A stretch of DNA of 64,000 bases from Alloscardovia omnicolens DSM 21503 (GCF_000420505.1 NZ_ATVB01000007.1:1-64000); one strand, 5' to 3'. Numbered from the stretch's first letter, positions 18,561-27,498 are shown. The notes: generated by a model from the sequence alone, not told the origin. A program made the numbers and translations.

Positions 18561-20023
18561 ACCGCACAGTGCGTCATATTTACTACGTTGTTATTTCTCT
18601 TTTCGTGGTTCTCGGTATCTCGTCAAGCATTCTTATGGTCGTACGATCAGAAGCGCTCAACGCTGATCCACGCAATACCCGCGCTCTATATCATGAATAT
18701 GCTCAACCGCGCGGCTCTATCTTAGCTAGCGATGGCAGCGTTCTGAGCAGTTCGGCTAAGTCGCAAGATATTTTTAAGTATCAGCGTTCATACTCAAACG
18801 GTCCAGTTTATGCTCCTGTTACCGGTTATTTCTCTGTATCTGTACGTGCAGATCGCGGTTTAGAAGCTTCGCGTAATATCCAGCTTACGGGTGATTCAAG
18901 TTCGCTGTGGCTCTCTAAATTGCATAACTTGCTGACGGGCGCAAAAAACTCTGGCGCTATTATTACCACATCCATCAATCCTAAGCTACAAACTTTGGCA
19001 TATAATCTGCTCGAACAAGGCGGTTATGATGGCGCAGTGGTTGCTATGGAGCCAACAACAGGACGTATTTTAGCAATGGCATCTACGCCAAGCTACGATC
19101 CGAATGCTCTAGCTAGCCACGACACATCTGCTGTATCCGATACCTATTCGTCGTTGACGCAGAGCGCTTTTAGTCCGCTGATTAATCGCGCTACCCGTCA
19201 GCTCTACTCTCCAGGATCAACTTTTAAGGTTGTGGTGGCTGCAGCAGCTTTGGAGTTAGGTGAATACAACCCAGATACCATGATTCCAGCTGGAGCTTCA
19301 TACACACTTCCAGGAACAGAAACGAACTTGCCAAACGTAACGTATCAAGGTAATGGCGTGAACGGGCAAATTTCTTTGAATGATGCTCTCACCTACTCCT
19401 CTAATACTGCTTTTGCGCAGTTGGGAGTAAGTTTAGGTAAAGATAAAATCAACGCCATGGCTAAAAAGCTTGGCTATGGAAACACGATTAATATTGATGG
19501 TTCTGACAGCCTTGGCTTGCCTATGACGGCTGTAGCATCTCAATTCCCTACGAATTTGAGCCCTGACAAGCTGGCTTTAAGCTCTATTGGTCAGGCGGAT
19601 GTAACAACAACTCCATTGCTTAACGCAATGATTGCTTCTACTGTGGCAAATAATGGCGTGATGGTGAAGCCTACTTTAGTTGATTCTGTGCGAGCCAGTG
19701 ATTTATCGGTTATCTCAGAACGTAGCACCACTGTTTTGTCGAATGCTTTTAGCTCACAAACAGCCGCTAACCTGACTAGCATGATGCGCTCGGTAGTCGA
19801 TAACGATACGCCAACTCTTAAAATGAATTCTGTACCTATTGCCGCGAAAACAGGAACCGCACAGCTAGGTAACGGAACTAATAATGGATGGATGATGGGC
19901 TTTGCTCCTGCTGATGGTAATCCAAAAATTGCTATTAGTGTTGTTTTGCACGGCATATCTGGCTATGGCATTCAAGAGGCGGGACCAATTATGCGTTCTC
20001 TTATCCAGGAGTACCTCGCATGA
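18557..20023 (+). CDS. pbpA: Penicillin-binding protein A (class B transpeptidase)
   Basis: A 488-aa monofunctional transpeptidase with an N-terminal membrane anchor (IYYVVISLFVVLGISSSILMV). It crosslinks peptidoglycan made by the adjacent RodA. The transpeptidase motifs are all present: SxxK in YSPGSTFKVVV, SxN in YSSNTAFAQ, and KTG in AAKTGTAQLG. Length and the short N-domain fit actinobacterial PbpA. It overlaps rodA by 4 nt and pknA by 4 nt. In mycobacteria PbpA is a PknB substrate. Confidence 0.92.
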   Translation: MNRTVRHIYYVVISLFVVLGISSSILMVVRSEALNADPRNTRALYHEYAQPRGSILASDGSVLSSSAKSQDIFKYQRSYSNGPVYAPVTGYFSVSVRADRGLEASRNIQLTGDSSSLWLSKLHNLLTGAKNSGAIITTSINPKLQTLAYNLLEQGGYDGAVVAMEPTTGRILAMASTPSYDPNALASHDTSAVSDTYSSLTQSAFSPLINRATRQLYSPGSTFKVVVAAAALELGEYNPDTMIPAGASYTLPGTETNLPNVTYQGNGVNGQISLNDALTYSSNTAFAQLGVSLGKDKINAMAKKLGYGNTINIDGSDSLGLPMTAVASQFPTNLSPDKLALSSIGQADVTTTPLLNAMIASTVANNGVMVKPTLVDSVRASDLSVISERSTTVLSNAFSSQTAANLTSMMRSVVDNDTPTLKMNSVPIAAKTGTAQLGNGTNNGWMMGFAPADGNPKIAISVVLHGISGYGIQEAGPIMRSLIQEYLA

Positions 20024-21033
20024 AACTAGTAGAAGGACAGTTAATTCATCGTCGCTACCGCTTAGACAAGCGGTTAGCTCAAGGCGGCATGGGCGAAGTA
20101 TGGCGCGGTCAGGATATGGAAATTAACCGCGATGTGGCTATTAAAGCAATGCGCGCCGATTTAACCGTAGACGATTCCAAGCTTCGTCGTTTGCGCGCTG
20201 AGGCACGAAATTCCGCGAATTTGGCTCATCCTAATATTGCTGCGCTTTTTGAATATTACGAAGACAACGGCATTGGGTATTTGATTATGGAGTATGTGCC
20301 TAGCCCAAGTTTGTCGGAGATTTTTAAGAAGCGCGGAGCTATGCCTGCTACTGAGCTTTTGCCTATTTTGATTCAAACAGCTCGAGGATTATTCGTAGCT
20401 CATTCTCACGGTATTATTCACCGCGATGTGAAGCCTGCAAATATTATGGTTTCACGCACCGGAGAGGTAAAAATTACTGATTTTGGTGTCTCCTACTCCA
20501 CTGATCAAGGTCAAATTACGCAAGATGGCATGGTTGTGGGAACTGCACAGTATATTTCTCCTGAGCAAGCTCAGGGACAGCAGGCTACCCCGCAATCTGA
20601 CCTCTACTCTTTGGGAGTGGTTGCCTATGAAGGCTTGTGCGGACATCGCCCATTTACAGGTAAAACACCGGTTGATATTGCTGCCGCGCATGTGAATGAG
20701 CCTGTTCCTCCTTTGCCTGATTCTGTGGACTGGCAGCTGGGCGAATTTATTTTGAGTATGCTTGCGAAGAATCCTGCAGATCGTCCTGAGAATGCGTTAG
20801 TTATTTCGCGGACTTTAGCCAAAATTGAGCGTCGATTACTCGACCATGAGGCTTTGGAATCTTCGAAAGATTATGACCCGTATCCGTATGAAAGCTCGCA
20901 CAAATGGCGCGAAACAACAGCTCCACAAGAGAAAGTACCGCCGCGCATCATACGTAGCGAAGAACATTATCCACGATTCATATATACAACAGACTTAATT
21001 CATACAGCAGACGCGAAGGAAGGCGAACGATGA
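20020..21033 (+). CDS. pknA: Ser/Thr protein kinase PknA
   Basis: A 337-aa Hanks-type kinase. The glycine loop (AQGGMGEVWRG), the VAIKAMRADL lysine, HRDVKPANI (catalytic Asp about residue 136), DFGVS, the GTAQYISPEQA activation-loop end and SDLYSLGVV are intact. The C-terminal tail of about 60 aa (polar, Tyr/Pro-rich) contains no membrane helix, unlike mycobacterial PknA, so this one is probably soluble. It sits between pbpA and pknB with 4-nt overlaps on both sides. Confidence 0.9.
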   Translation: MKLVEGQLIHRRYRLDKRLAQGGMGEVWRGQDMEINRDVAIKAMRADLTVDDSKLRRLRAEARNSANLAHPNIAALFEYYEDNGIGYLIMEYVPSPSLSEIFKKRGAMPATELLPILIQTARGLFVAHSHGIIHRDVKPANIMVSRTGEVKITDFGVSYSTDQGQITQDGMVVGTAQYISPEQAQGQQATPQSDLYSLGVVAYEGLCGHRPFTGKTPVDIAAAHVNEPVPPLPDSVDWQLGEFILSMLAKNPADRPENALVISRTLAKIERRLLDHEALESSKDYDPYPYESSHKWRETTAPQEKVPPRIIRSEEHYPRFIYTTDLIHTADAKEGER

Positions 21034-23099
21034 GTATTTTTACACCATCGACTCTCTCCCATGGACGATACACCGTTGGCGATCTGATTGGACACGGTGG
21101 CATGGCAGAAGTGCGTAAGGGAATTGACACCCGATTGGGGCGTACTGTAGCCATCAAGATTATGCGCTCAGATTTGGCAAACGATCAGACCTTCCTTAAG
21201 CGTTTCCGCTTAGAAGCACGCTCGATTGCTCTTCTGAATAATCCGAATATCGTATCTATTTTCGATACTGATGAGGAAGAGATTACCGACCCTGATACTG
21301 GTCGTACCGTGCGTGTGCCGTATATTGTGATGGAATACGTGAAGGGACAAACCCTGCGCGATATTTTGAAAGTAAATGGCGCACTAAACCAGCGCGATGC
21401 CAGCCAGATTATGCTTGGTATGCTCAATGCTTTGGAATATTCGCACCGCATGGGCATTATTCACCGCGATATTAAGCCGGGCAATATTATGATTAGCGAG
21501 CAGGGCGCGGTTAAAGTGATGGACTTTGGCATTGCCCGTATGCTTGATGATTCCGCCACAACGCTGACTCAAAACCAAGGCGTTGTGGGAACTGCACAAT
21601 ATTTGAGCCCTGAACAGGCTCGCGGCGAAGTGGTAGATACCCGTTCTGACTTGTATTCCGCAGGCTGCGTGCTCTATGAAATGCTGACTGGTCGCCCACC
21701 ATTTACGGGTGACTCCGCTGTGGCTATTGCTTACCAGCATGTGAGTGAAGTGGCTACGAAGCCAACCGAGGTTATTCCAGCGCTGGCTCCTATTTGGAAT
21801 GATGTTTGTGCTAAAGCGATGGCGAAAGATCGCACACAACGTTACGGCACTGCAGCGCAGTTCCGTAAAGATATTGCCACTATTGCTGCTGGAGGAACGC
21901 CGGTTATTGAGGGTGTGAATACGGTTGCGCCGTTGGCTGCAGCTGGTGCTGGGGCAGCTGGAGTGGGCGCTGGTTCGGGCGCTGGTTCTGGAATGGGCGG
22001 CGCGAGCGATGTAAGCGCTACCCAGGCCTTGCCATCGACCCAAACAATCCCGATGAATGCTACATCTTCGTTTAATAGCGATGATATGGCTAATTTAGCG
22101 CACTCCACTGCTGCAGCCACCCCGCCTCAGAGCCGTGCACAGCAGAGGCAAGCAGCCCTTGCAGCTAAGCAGAAGAAGCGTAAGAAGCTTATTGCTATCT
22201 GGTCTACAATTACTGTTATTGCGCTTATTCTTGCCGGTTTGGGCGGATGGTGGTACGTTTGGTACAATGCACAGAGCATTGTACCAACCATTACGTCTTC
22301 TATGACTCAGGCACAGGCTCAAGAAGCGGTGGAGAAAGCTGGGTTCGTTTTCCAAGCTGAAACCGACAACGACTCCACAGCTGATGCGGGAACATTTACG
22401 AAACAGTCGCCAGAAGGTGGACAGTCCGCAGCTAGGGGAAGCACTGTTAAGGTGTGGTTCTCGGCAGGGCCGCAGTCTGTGGCTGTTCCAGACGTCACCT
22501 CCATGACCCAAGATGAAGCTCGTTCCACTCTGGAAAAGGCAGGGTTCAAGGTAGGCTCGACCTCTGGCGAAGATTCCGACAGCATTGAAAAAGACCATAT
22601 AACGCGCACAGACCCTGCTGCGGGCACCAACGCTACTAAAGGCACCACAGTGAAGCTATTTGTTTCATCTGGTAATGCTGTGGTTCCAACGGGTTTGACC
22701 GGACAGACTCAGGATGCGGCTACGAAGATTTTGTCGGATCACCATTTCTCTGCTGTGGTGAAGGAAGGCGACTATAACGATACGGTTCCAGCCGGCTCGG
22801 TTTCCAGCGTAGACCCCGGTGAAGGAACTTCGGTTGCACAGGGATCTTCTGTAACCCTGATTATCTCTAAGGGGCCGAAGCCAGAAGAGAAGGTGAACAT
22901 TAATCAGACTGACTATGTGGGGCAAACATTCAAGAATGCTAAGTGGGCGCTTGGTGTGGTTGGTCTGACCGGGAATGCGCAGACGGGGGAGAGTCCCGCA
23001 GATGATGCGAAGGTTACGCATATCTACTACAACGGTACGGAGATTACTCAAGCAACTGAAGTACCGAAGGGCGCTACTATAACTCTGAGCGCTAAATAA
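21030..23099 (+). CDS. pknB: Ser/Thr protein kinase PknB with PASTA domains
   Basis: A 689-aa membrane kinase. The intracellular Hanks kinase has GHGGMAEVRKG, catalytic Lys43, HRDIKPGN with Asp147, DFG at 165-167 and GTAQYLSPEQA. A Gly/Ala-rich juxtamembrane linker and a basic KQKKRKK patch lead to one transmembrane segment near residues 388-412. The extracellular part has about four PASTA repeats, recognisable by 'A...L...GF' and 'V...DP..G' patterns such as TRTDPAAGTNATKGTTVKLF. PASTA domains bind muropeptide or lipid II fragments and couple wall status to kinase activity. Last gene of the cluster, followed by a 15-bp hairpin. Confidence 0.93.
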   Translation: MSIFTPSTLSHGRYTVGDLIGHGGMAEVRKGIDTRLGRTVAIKIMRSDLANDQTFLKRFRLEARSIALLNNPNIVSIFDTDEEEITDPDTGRTVRVPYIVMEYVKGQTLRDILKVNGALNQRDASQIMLGMLNALEYSHRMGIIHRDIKPGNIMISEQGAVKVMDFGIARMLDDSATTLTQNQGVVGTAQYLSPEQARGEVVDTRSDLYSAGCVLYEMLTGRPPFTGDSAVAIAYQHVSEVATKPTEVIPALAPIWNDVCAKAMAKDRTQRYGTAAQFRKDIATIAAGGTPVIEGVNTVAPLAAAGAGAAGVGAGSGAGSGMGGASDVSATQALPSTQTIPMNATSSFNSDDMANLAHSTAAATPPQSRAQQRQAALAAKQKKRKKLIAIWSTITVIALILAGLGGWWYVWYNAQSIVPTITSSMTQAQAQEAVEKAGFVFQAETDNDSTADAGTFTKQSPEGGQSAARGSTVKVWFSAGPQSVAVPDVTSMTQDEARSTLEKAGFKVGSTSGEDSDSIEKDHITRTDPAAGTNATKGTTVKLFVSSGNAVVPTGLTGQTQDAATKILSDHHFSAVVKEGDYNDTVPAGSVSSVDPGEGTSVAQGSSVTLIISKGPKPEEKVNINQTDYVGQTFKNAKWALGVVGLTGNAQTGESPADDAKVTHIYYNGTEITQATEVPKGATITLSAK

Positions 23100-23110
23100 G
23101 TAGCATCAAG

Positions 23111-23156
23111 GAGAAGCTCCTCTTATTCTCAACATTATGAGTAAGAGGAGCTTCTC
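23111..23156 (+). terminator. Terminator after pknB
   Basis: GAGAAGCTCCTCTTA (23111-23125) is the exact reverse complement of 23142-23156. The loop is 16 nt. No strong T-run follows, so termination may be moderate. Confidence 0.7.
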
Positions 23157-23160
23157 ATAT

Positions 23161-23407
23161 CTCGACCAGTGCACGGGATGTTATACCAAAGCAAGATTGA
23201 GGAAGGTCTTGTCGAGTTTTGTGTGCTGTATCTTTCACCGCTATCGATAGCGCTACTCGTTAAAGCTGTTCGGCCCATCAAATCGCAGCTGGTAAAAGCT
23301 TTACCTTTCACTGCTAAGCACAGCTATGAAAGATACGGTAGAAAACGCAGAGCGTGGAGGTGCAAGCATCCGCTCACAACCTCCACGCTCTGGCTAGAAA
23401 TCAGCTT
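23161..23407. other. Structured non-coding gap between pknB and srtE
   Basis: This 247-bp convergent gap contains several exact inverted repeats: GTATCTTTCA (23228-23237) with TGAAAGATAC (23337-23346), the 14-bp palindrome CGCTATCGATAGCG (23239-23252), and a GGTAAA-AGC-TTTACC hairpin (23291-23305). The right end is the sortase terminator. The nesting of the hairpins inside the 10-bp arms is suggestive of one folded RNA, but no family is recognised. Confidence 0.4.
23348..23392 (-). terminator. Terminator of the sortase operon
   Basis: CAGAGCGTGGAGGT at 23348-23361 pairs exactly with ACCTCCACGCTCTG at 23379-23392, just beyond the sortase stop codon. No clear T-run is present on the minus strand. 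Confidence 0.65.
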
Positions 23408-24529
23408 TTAACCTACCGCCACATAATTTGATGACACCTGCAAATACGGCACGTGCACAGATAACCATGGATATCCCCACTGGAACAGCGCAGCAGTAAG
23501 AGCCACCACAATCAAAAGTGCCAACACAATACGCACAGGAAGAATGCCCGGCTGAGCACGCATAAACCATCCAAAGAGGCTGAATACCTGGCGCGATTCC
23601 TCACGCTCACGATAGCTACGAATAGCAGGCCAGCGCCACGCCACAGCAGCAGCGATGGCAATAACTAAGTAAATAACAAGAATCCACAAGAAAACAGAAC
23701 TTAGATCAGGAATGCGCGATGCTAAAGATCGCACGGAATCTGTAGTAAAGCTGACCTTACCAGACGCATCTTTCTGCGCCAAAACGCTCGGCACACCGTC
23801 AGATACCTTCGACCAGCTCACCAACTTGCCATATACAATCAAGCGATGTGTTGCGGTCGTATATTTTGGCTCACACGTGGTCAAAGTAATATAACGCTCA
23901 GTAGGTTCGGCATTAAAATGACCAGGAACTGCAGATAACACTTCTACGCTATCCGGAAGAACTATTTCTGTTTTATCGTATTTGTACACGTACCAGTAGT
24001 TTTCAGTACGCATCACAATAAAATCGCCGTTAGTCAGTTTATCCGCGTTACCCAAAGGCTCACCGTATCCAGCGCGGTGACCTGCCACAGCAAAATTACC
24101 TAACTGTCCAGGTTTTTGCGTTTCGGAGTAATGTCCCAAACCGTGACGTACCAGTTGAGCATTATCTGTGCCCTCTACTACCGTTCTGCTCCAATCCTGT
24201 CCAAAACGTGGCACATAGAGCTTTCCCAGCGTATCGCCATACTTCCAGTTGGTCTGCTCTACAGGCGCGGTATCCGGGGAATTATCAGGAGCAATGCTGA
24301 CGCTACCGTTTTTGGACGCAGGAGCAGTCCACGAAGATGTCGTGGAATCATGAAGCTGAACTTTCTCCGCTTCAACTCCTGTCCACCATAATTGCCAAGC
24401 GATGTACAGCGCGCACACAGCAGCAAAAATAAGCAAAACTTCTCCCACAACACCGAAAATAGTATTCAGCGTGCTCGGCTTACTAGCGTTTTTCTGATTT
24501 CGTATATGACTACCGTTAGTTTTCGCCAT
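23408..24529 (-). CDS. srtE: Class E sortase
   Basis: A 373-aa membrane-anchored transpeptidase. It has a cytoplasmic basic N-terminus, a membrane helix (VGEVLLIFAAVCALYIAW), then the sortase barrel with catalytic His in VAGHRAGYG, catalytic Cys in YITLTTCEPKY and Arg in ATHRLIVYG. TLTTC(E/D)P is typical of actinobacterial class E enzymes, which anchor LAxTG substrates. A C-terminal pair of helices follows. This fits the LASTG motif of the surface protein at 4101-7160. It is co-directional with a DUF881 gene upstream and beside the wall kinase cluster, a conserved actinobacterial arrangement. Confidence 0.9.
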   Translation of the reverse strand: MAKTNGSHIRNQKNASKPSTLNTIFGVVGEVLLIFAAVCALYIAWQLWWTGVEAEKVQLHDSTTSSWTAPASKNGSVSIAPDNSPDTAPVEQTNWKYGDTLGKLYVPRFGQDWSRTVVEGTDNAQLVRHGLGHYSETQKPGQLGNFAVAGHRAGYGEPLGNADKLTNGDFIVMRTENYWYVYKYDKTEIVLPDSVEVLSAVPGHFNAEPTERYITLTTCEPKYTTATHRLIVYGKLVSWSKVSDGVPSVLAQKDASGKVSFTTDSVRSLASRIPDLSSVFLWILVIYLVIAIAAAVAWRWPAIRSYREREESRQVFSLFGWFMRAQPGILPVRIVLALLIVVALTAALFQWGYPWLSVHVPYLQVSSNYVAVG

Positions 24530-24550
24530 AATAGGGGTACTCCTTAGGCG

Positions 24551-25315
24551 TTATTTTTCGTCACGAACAGCAACAGCATACTTCATAGGCTGCGTAGATG
24601 TGGTTACTTCAGGAAAATGCAGATTTTGCTTTTCTTCCAGTTGCCACCCCAAGCCGTCTACTTCCACATACTGCTTGTAAATTTTTATTGTCTCCGAATC
24701 ATTTATTGTAGTGTGCAGTCGGTCTATGTTGCCAATAGCTGAAATTTTGTACGGCGGCGCAAAGTGCTTGCCATTAAGAAGCAAAACATTACCCACACAT
24801 TTTATAGCTGAGGTCGGTAATAGTCTTTGGTCTTGCACAGTAATAGCTTCAGCACTGCCAGCCCACATTGCATTAACAACAGCTTCAATATCTTGCTGAT
24901 GAACGACGTAATCATTCGGATTAGCATTTTTATCTTTCGAAGCAGTATCCCATTTAGGAGAATCATCAAGAGTAACTGTTACGCCTTTTCCTGATAAAGC
25001 TGGCAATTTATTGACTGCTGCATCAGGATCATTCGTCGTGTTCTCGGTGTCTGTATCGCCTACAACATTTTTGAGCGTTTCAAGTTGAGCAGTTTTTGTA
25101 TCGATATCTTTTTGCAGTTTTGCAATTTTTTCCTGACGACTGGCAATAACCTCGTCTGTGTTTGAGCGATAAGTATTATCTGCGTTCTGCACGTTTGTGA
25201 GGATGATCCACCCGACAAGCGCAAAAGAAACGAAAGTAGCTATAGATCCGATAAGACCTGAACGTCGAGAATGACGACCGCGATGTTGAAAAACTTGATG
25301 ACGAGGAGTTCTCAT
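24551..25315 (-). CDS. DUF881 family membrane protein
   Basis: A 254-aa protein with one N-terminal membrane helix (IGSIATFVSFALVGWIILTN), a coiled coil (EVIASRQEKIAKLQKDIDTKTAQLETLKN) and a DUF881 domain with the conserved 'VTLDDSP' strand, VNAMWAGSAEAITVQDQRL and KCVGNVLLLNGK. DUF881 proteins lie next to crgA and class E sortase genes in many actinobacteria and are thought to help envelope or septum assembly; no biochemical role is established. It lies 21 nt before the sortase gene, so the two form an operon. Confidence 0.85.
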   Translation of the reverse strand: MRTPRHQVFQHRGRHSRRSGLIGSIATFVSFALVGWIILTNVQNADNTYRSNTDEVIASRQEKIAKLQKDIDTKTAQLETLKNVVGDTDTENTTNDPDAAVNKLPALSGKGVTVTLDDSPKWDTASKDKNANPNDYVVHQQDIEAVVNAMWAGSAEAITVQDQRLLPTSAIKCVGNVLLLNGKHFAPPYKISAIGNIDRLHTTINDSETIKIYKQYVEVDGLGWQLEEKQNLHFPEVTTSTQPMKYAVAVRDEK

Positions 25316-25407
25316 GATTAGCAGAACCTCCCATCATAAAGACTCGTTGGCGAATTCCCACGCTTTTACTACTATATCTATTAGCGTAAACTAAAGGAGA
25401 AGCTTTC

Positions 25408-25878
25408 ATGGCTGAAAACGAAGAAACCGTAGACACTGTTGAGGAGCTGAACACCTCTGCACCTGAAGCAGCGGACAGCGAAGTTAACGATATTGATGTT
25501 GACGATGTTGCTGAGGAAGCAACAGAAGAAGTAGAAGAAGAATTATCTTCTGAGGAGCTTGCCGGTATTCGTGCTGCTGAAGCTCTCAAGAAGACCTTAG
25601 ATCATCCTGAAACTTTGAGCCCTCGCGTGCAGGCTGCTGTAAAGCGCACCGAAGAGGAAACCCGTCGCGTGGAGAAGGCTGTGGAAGGAACGAAGTCGAA
25701 TCCATCATGGTTCGTACCTCTGTTTAGCTTCTTCCTTGTTTTGGGACTTATCTGGGTGATTGTTTACTACATCACTCCAAATAATGGTTACCCAATCCCA
25801 GGCATTGGTTACTGGAACTTAGCTATTGGCTTTGCCATTATGATGGTTGGTTTTGTGCTCATGATGTCTTGGCACTAA
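25408..25878 (+). CDS. crgA: Cell division protein CrgA
   Basis: A 156-aa protein with a long acidic N-terminus (EELNTSAPEAADSEVNDID and more Glu-rich sequence) and the conserved CrgA C-terminal core. The core has NPSWFVPLFSFFLVLGLIWV as the first membrane helix, YYITPNNGYPIPGIGYWN as the conserved loop and LAIGFAIMMVGFVLMM as the second helix. CrgA is a septal membrane protein that recruits FtsI and others in mycobacteria and modulates FtsZ in Streptomyces. The acidic extension is longer than in the short mycobacterial form. It has a good AAAGGAG site and diverges from the DUF881 gene. Confidence 0.9.
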   Translation: MAENEETVDTVEELNTSAPEAADSEVNDIDVDDVAEEATEEVEEELSSEELAGIRAAEALKKTLDHPETLSPRVQAAVKRTEEETRRVEKAVEGTKSNPSWFVPLFSFFLVLGLIWVIVYYITPNNGYPIPGIGYWNLAIGFAIMMVGFVLMMSWH

Positions 25879-25892
25879 AAAGTACTACGAAT

Positions 25893-25923
25893 AAGCGCTG
25901 AACTCTTTGTCAGTTCAGCGCTT
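25893..25923. terminator. Terminator between crgA and rhomboid gene
   Basis: AAGCGCTGAAC (25893-25903) pairs with GTTCAGCGCTT (25913-25923), followed by TTTCTTTTT on the plus strand. It serves convergent genes. Confidence 0.85.
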
Positions 25924-25929
25924 TTCTTT

Positions 25930-26721
25930 TTAGAAGAACAAAGCAAAAACCAAACGTGCAGACCATGCGATAAGCAGAAGAACAGTCATAAAAGTACCGT
26001 AAATCGCCATACGCTTGTTAATACTTGCTGAACGCCATATTGGTAAGCCGCGCATCATCAAAGTAGAGAGCGCTGCACCAGTTATAAATCCTCCAAGATG
26101 TGCCTGCCATGCTACATTGCCGAAGAAAATAGGCACGAAAAGCATAATAAACAAAAACAGTAACATGCCTTGAGAACGCGAACCTATGCGGTTGTATACG
26201 GTCATCATAGCACCAAACAGACCATAAATAGCGCCGGACGCACCCATCACAGCAGATATTGCAGCGCCATGCCATAGCACGTATGCCACGCTACCGCCTA
26301 AAGCACTAATCAAGTACATACTCAAGAAAGCCCTGTGCCCCAGTAACTTTTCTAACTCCTTGCCCACAAAATACAAGATGAGCATATTCATCAAAATATG
26401 CGTAAATCCTGTATGCATAAAAACTGAAGTGAGCAAAGTCCAAGGATAGAAAAGTGAATAACCAGAAATAAGTGCGGTATAACTCGTAAAAGTAGCACTT
26501 GCCACAGGGAAGAGTTTCAAAACCTCTTGCACTACAAAAACGAGTAGATTGAGCGCAACAATAGCTTGCGTAATATTTGGCCCGTTCAAACGCCAATTAT
26601 TTGACCATACGCGGGTAAAACGCTGCCACCGTTGCGAAAAATTTTGCTGAGGTCTATGAGGGTTACGCGGATCCCACGGACCTGCAGGGCCCGATGCTCC
26701 AGGAGTAAAAGGATTTGCCAT
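25930..26721 (-). CDS. Rhomboid-family intramembrane serine protease
   Basis: A 263-aa polytopic protein. It carries the active-site serine in MGASGAIYGLFGAM and the partner histidine in WQAHLGGFITGAAL, plus the family HTGFTHILMNMLILYFVG segment. Six or seven hydrophobic helices are visible. The N-terminus is Pro-rich and cytoplasmic. Rhomboids cleave single-span membrane proteins; the substrate is unknown. Confidence 0.9.
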   Translation of the reverse strand: MANPFTPGASGPAGPWDPRNPHRPQQNFSQRWQRFTRVWSNNWRLNGPNITQAIVALNLLVFVVQEVLKLFPVASATFTSYTALISGYSLFYPWTLLTSVFMHTGFTHILMNMLILYFVGKELEKLLGHRAFLSMYLISALGGSVAYVLWHGAAISAVMGASGAIYGLFGAMMTVYNRIGSRSQGMLLFLFIMLFVPIFFGNVAWQAHLGGFITGAALSTLMMRGLPIWRSASINKRMAIYGTFMTVLLLIAWSARLVFALFF

Positions 26722-26868
26722 GTGACTATGGTAACTGGTGCACTTCGCCCTGAGCCGTAAAACACCGTCTTAAAAAAACACAAAAGCACACCACTTTCAC
26801 AATTAGGGAGTAGAATGTAGAACATAAGTCACCGCTGATGGTGAGTCCTCGGACGGAAGGAGCACTCT

Positions 26869-27099
26869 ATGGAGAACAATCAATCTGGTAATGGCTGGAA
26901 GTTCTTCGCGCTGCTTTTTGGCGCTTTGCTCGCAGGCGTCGTAGGTTTGTACATTTACAGGCAGCAGAATCCAGAGTATGACCCATGGGAAGAACCATGG
27001 GAGAACTCTTCTTCTCCTGTCGATTTAGGCAACGGCGCAGCTAAAGAAGTTGCTGCAGAATTTGATGAAGTTGCAGACGAAGATACAGACGAAGAGTAG
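26869..27099 (+). CDS. Small acidic single-pass membrane protein
   Basis: A 76-aa protein with one membrane helix near residues 11-30 (FFALLFGALLAGVVGLYIY) followed by QQNPEYDPWEEPWE and a strongly acidic tail ending DEVADEDTDEE. GGAAGGAG lies 6-7 nt upstream of the ATG. Short proteins of this layout are common in Bifidobacteriaceae, but I do not know a function. The gene stands alone before a probable structured RNA. Confidence 0.7.
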   Translation: MENNQSGNGWKFFALLFGALLAGVVGLYIYRQQNPEYDPWEEPWENSSSPVDLGNGAAKEVAAEFDEVADEDTDEE

Positions 27100-27119
27100 C
27101 CAAGAAATCTAGTTGTTAC

Positions 27120-27305
27120 TTTTTTCGGTAATGCGGAGGAGCCCCTCGCTTTTAATTCTTGAGAGCTTGAGATTTATTCGTGGAGGTGACTGAACCATTA
27201 CCCCAGTCTCGTGAAGAGGGCATTCTGTTACCCAGATTGACGGGATAGTCTGTAAAGACATAAAGGTCGTGAGGTCACAAGGAGGCGTGCGAGCGCCTCC
27301 TTTTT
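27120..27305 (+). ncRNA. Candidate structured RNA ending in a strong terminator
   Basis: This stretch has no coding frame but many consistent pairings. GGTAATG (27127-27133) pairs with CATTACC (27196-27202). GTCT-GTAA-AGAC (27248-27259) is a perfect hairpin closed by a GNRA tetraloop. GGTGAC near 27185 can pair with GTCAC near 27273. The 3' end is an intrinsic terminator (AAGGAGGCG / CGCCTCCTT with TTTTT). I do not recognise an Rfam family; comparison with raiA, 6S-like and riboswitch models would decide. It could also be a leader for a lost gene. Confidence 0.4.
27279..27305 (+). terminator. Intrinsic terminator of the candidate RNA
   Basis: AAGGAGGCG (27279-27287) pairs with CGCCTCCTT (27294-27302) followed by a run of T. 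It is a textbook rho-independent terminator on the plus strand, more than 180 bp after the preceding gene, which suggests that a transcript ends here. Confidence 0.9.
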
Positions 27306-27463
27306 GTATTGAGAAGATGTGCCACGACTTTATGCAGTTTAAAGATTTTAAAAATCTTATCTGAACGTCACATACAGCTGCACAATCACACAGCTAATTT
27401 TTAACACTAACCTGATAGCTTACACATAAAATGTTAGTTTTCCTGTATTTTTATCAATAATTA

Positions 27464-27498
27464 TGCTATAATTTTTGCGACGTTTATATAAAACGTTA
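27464..27498 (+). promoter_or_regulatory. Extended -10 promoter and palindrome before the bacteriocin gene
   Basis: TGCTATAAT at 27464-27472 is an extended -10 element in a very AT-rich region. Directly downstream is ACGTTT-ATATA-AAACGT, a perfect 6-bp-arm palindrome near 27480-27496, well placed to be an operator over the start site. No regulator gene lies in the cassette. Confidence 0.6.

Noticed and set aside
22095-22598. Minus-strand frames opposite pknB
   Set aside because: They lie within the PASTA-kinase gene and show the shadow composition of its repeats.
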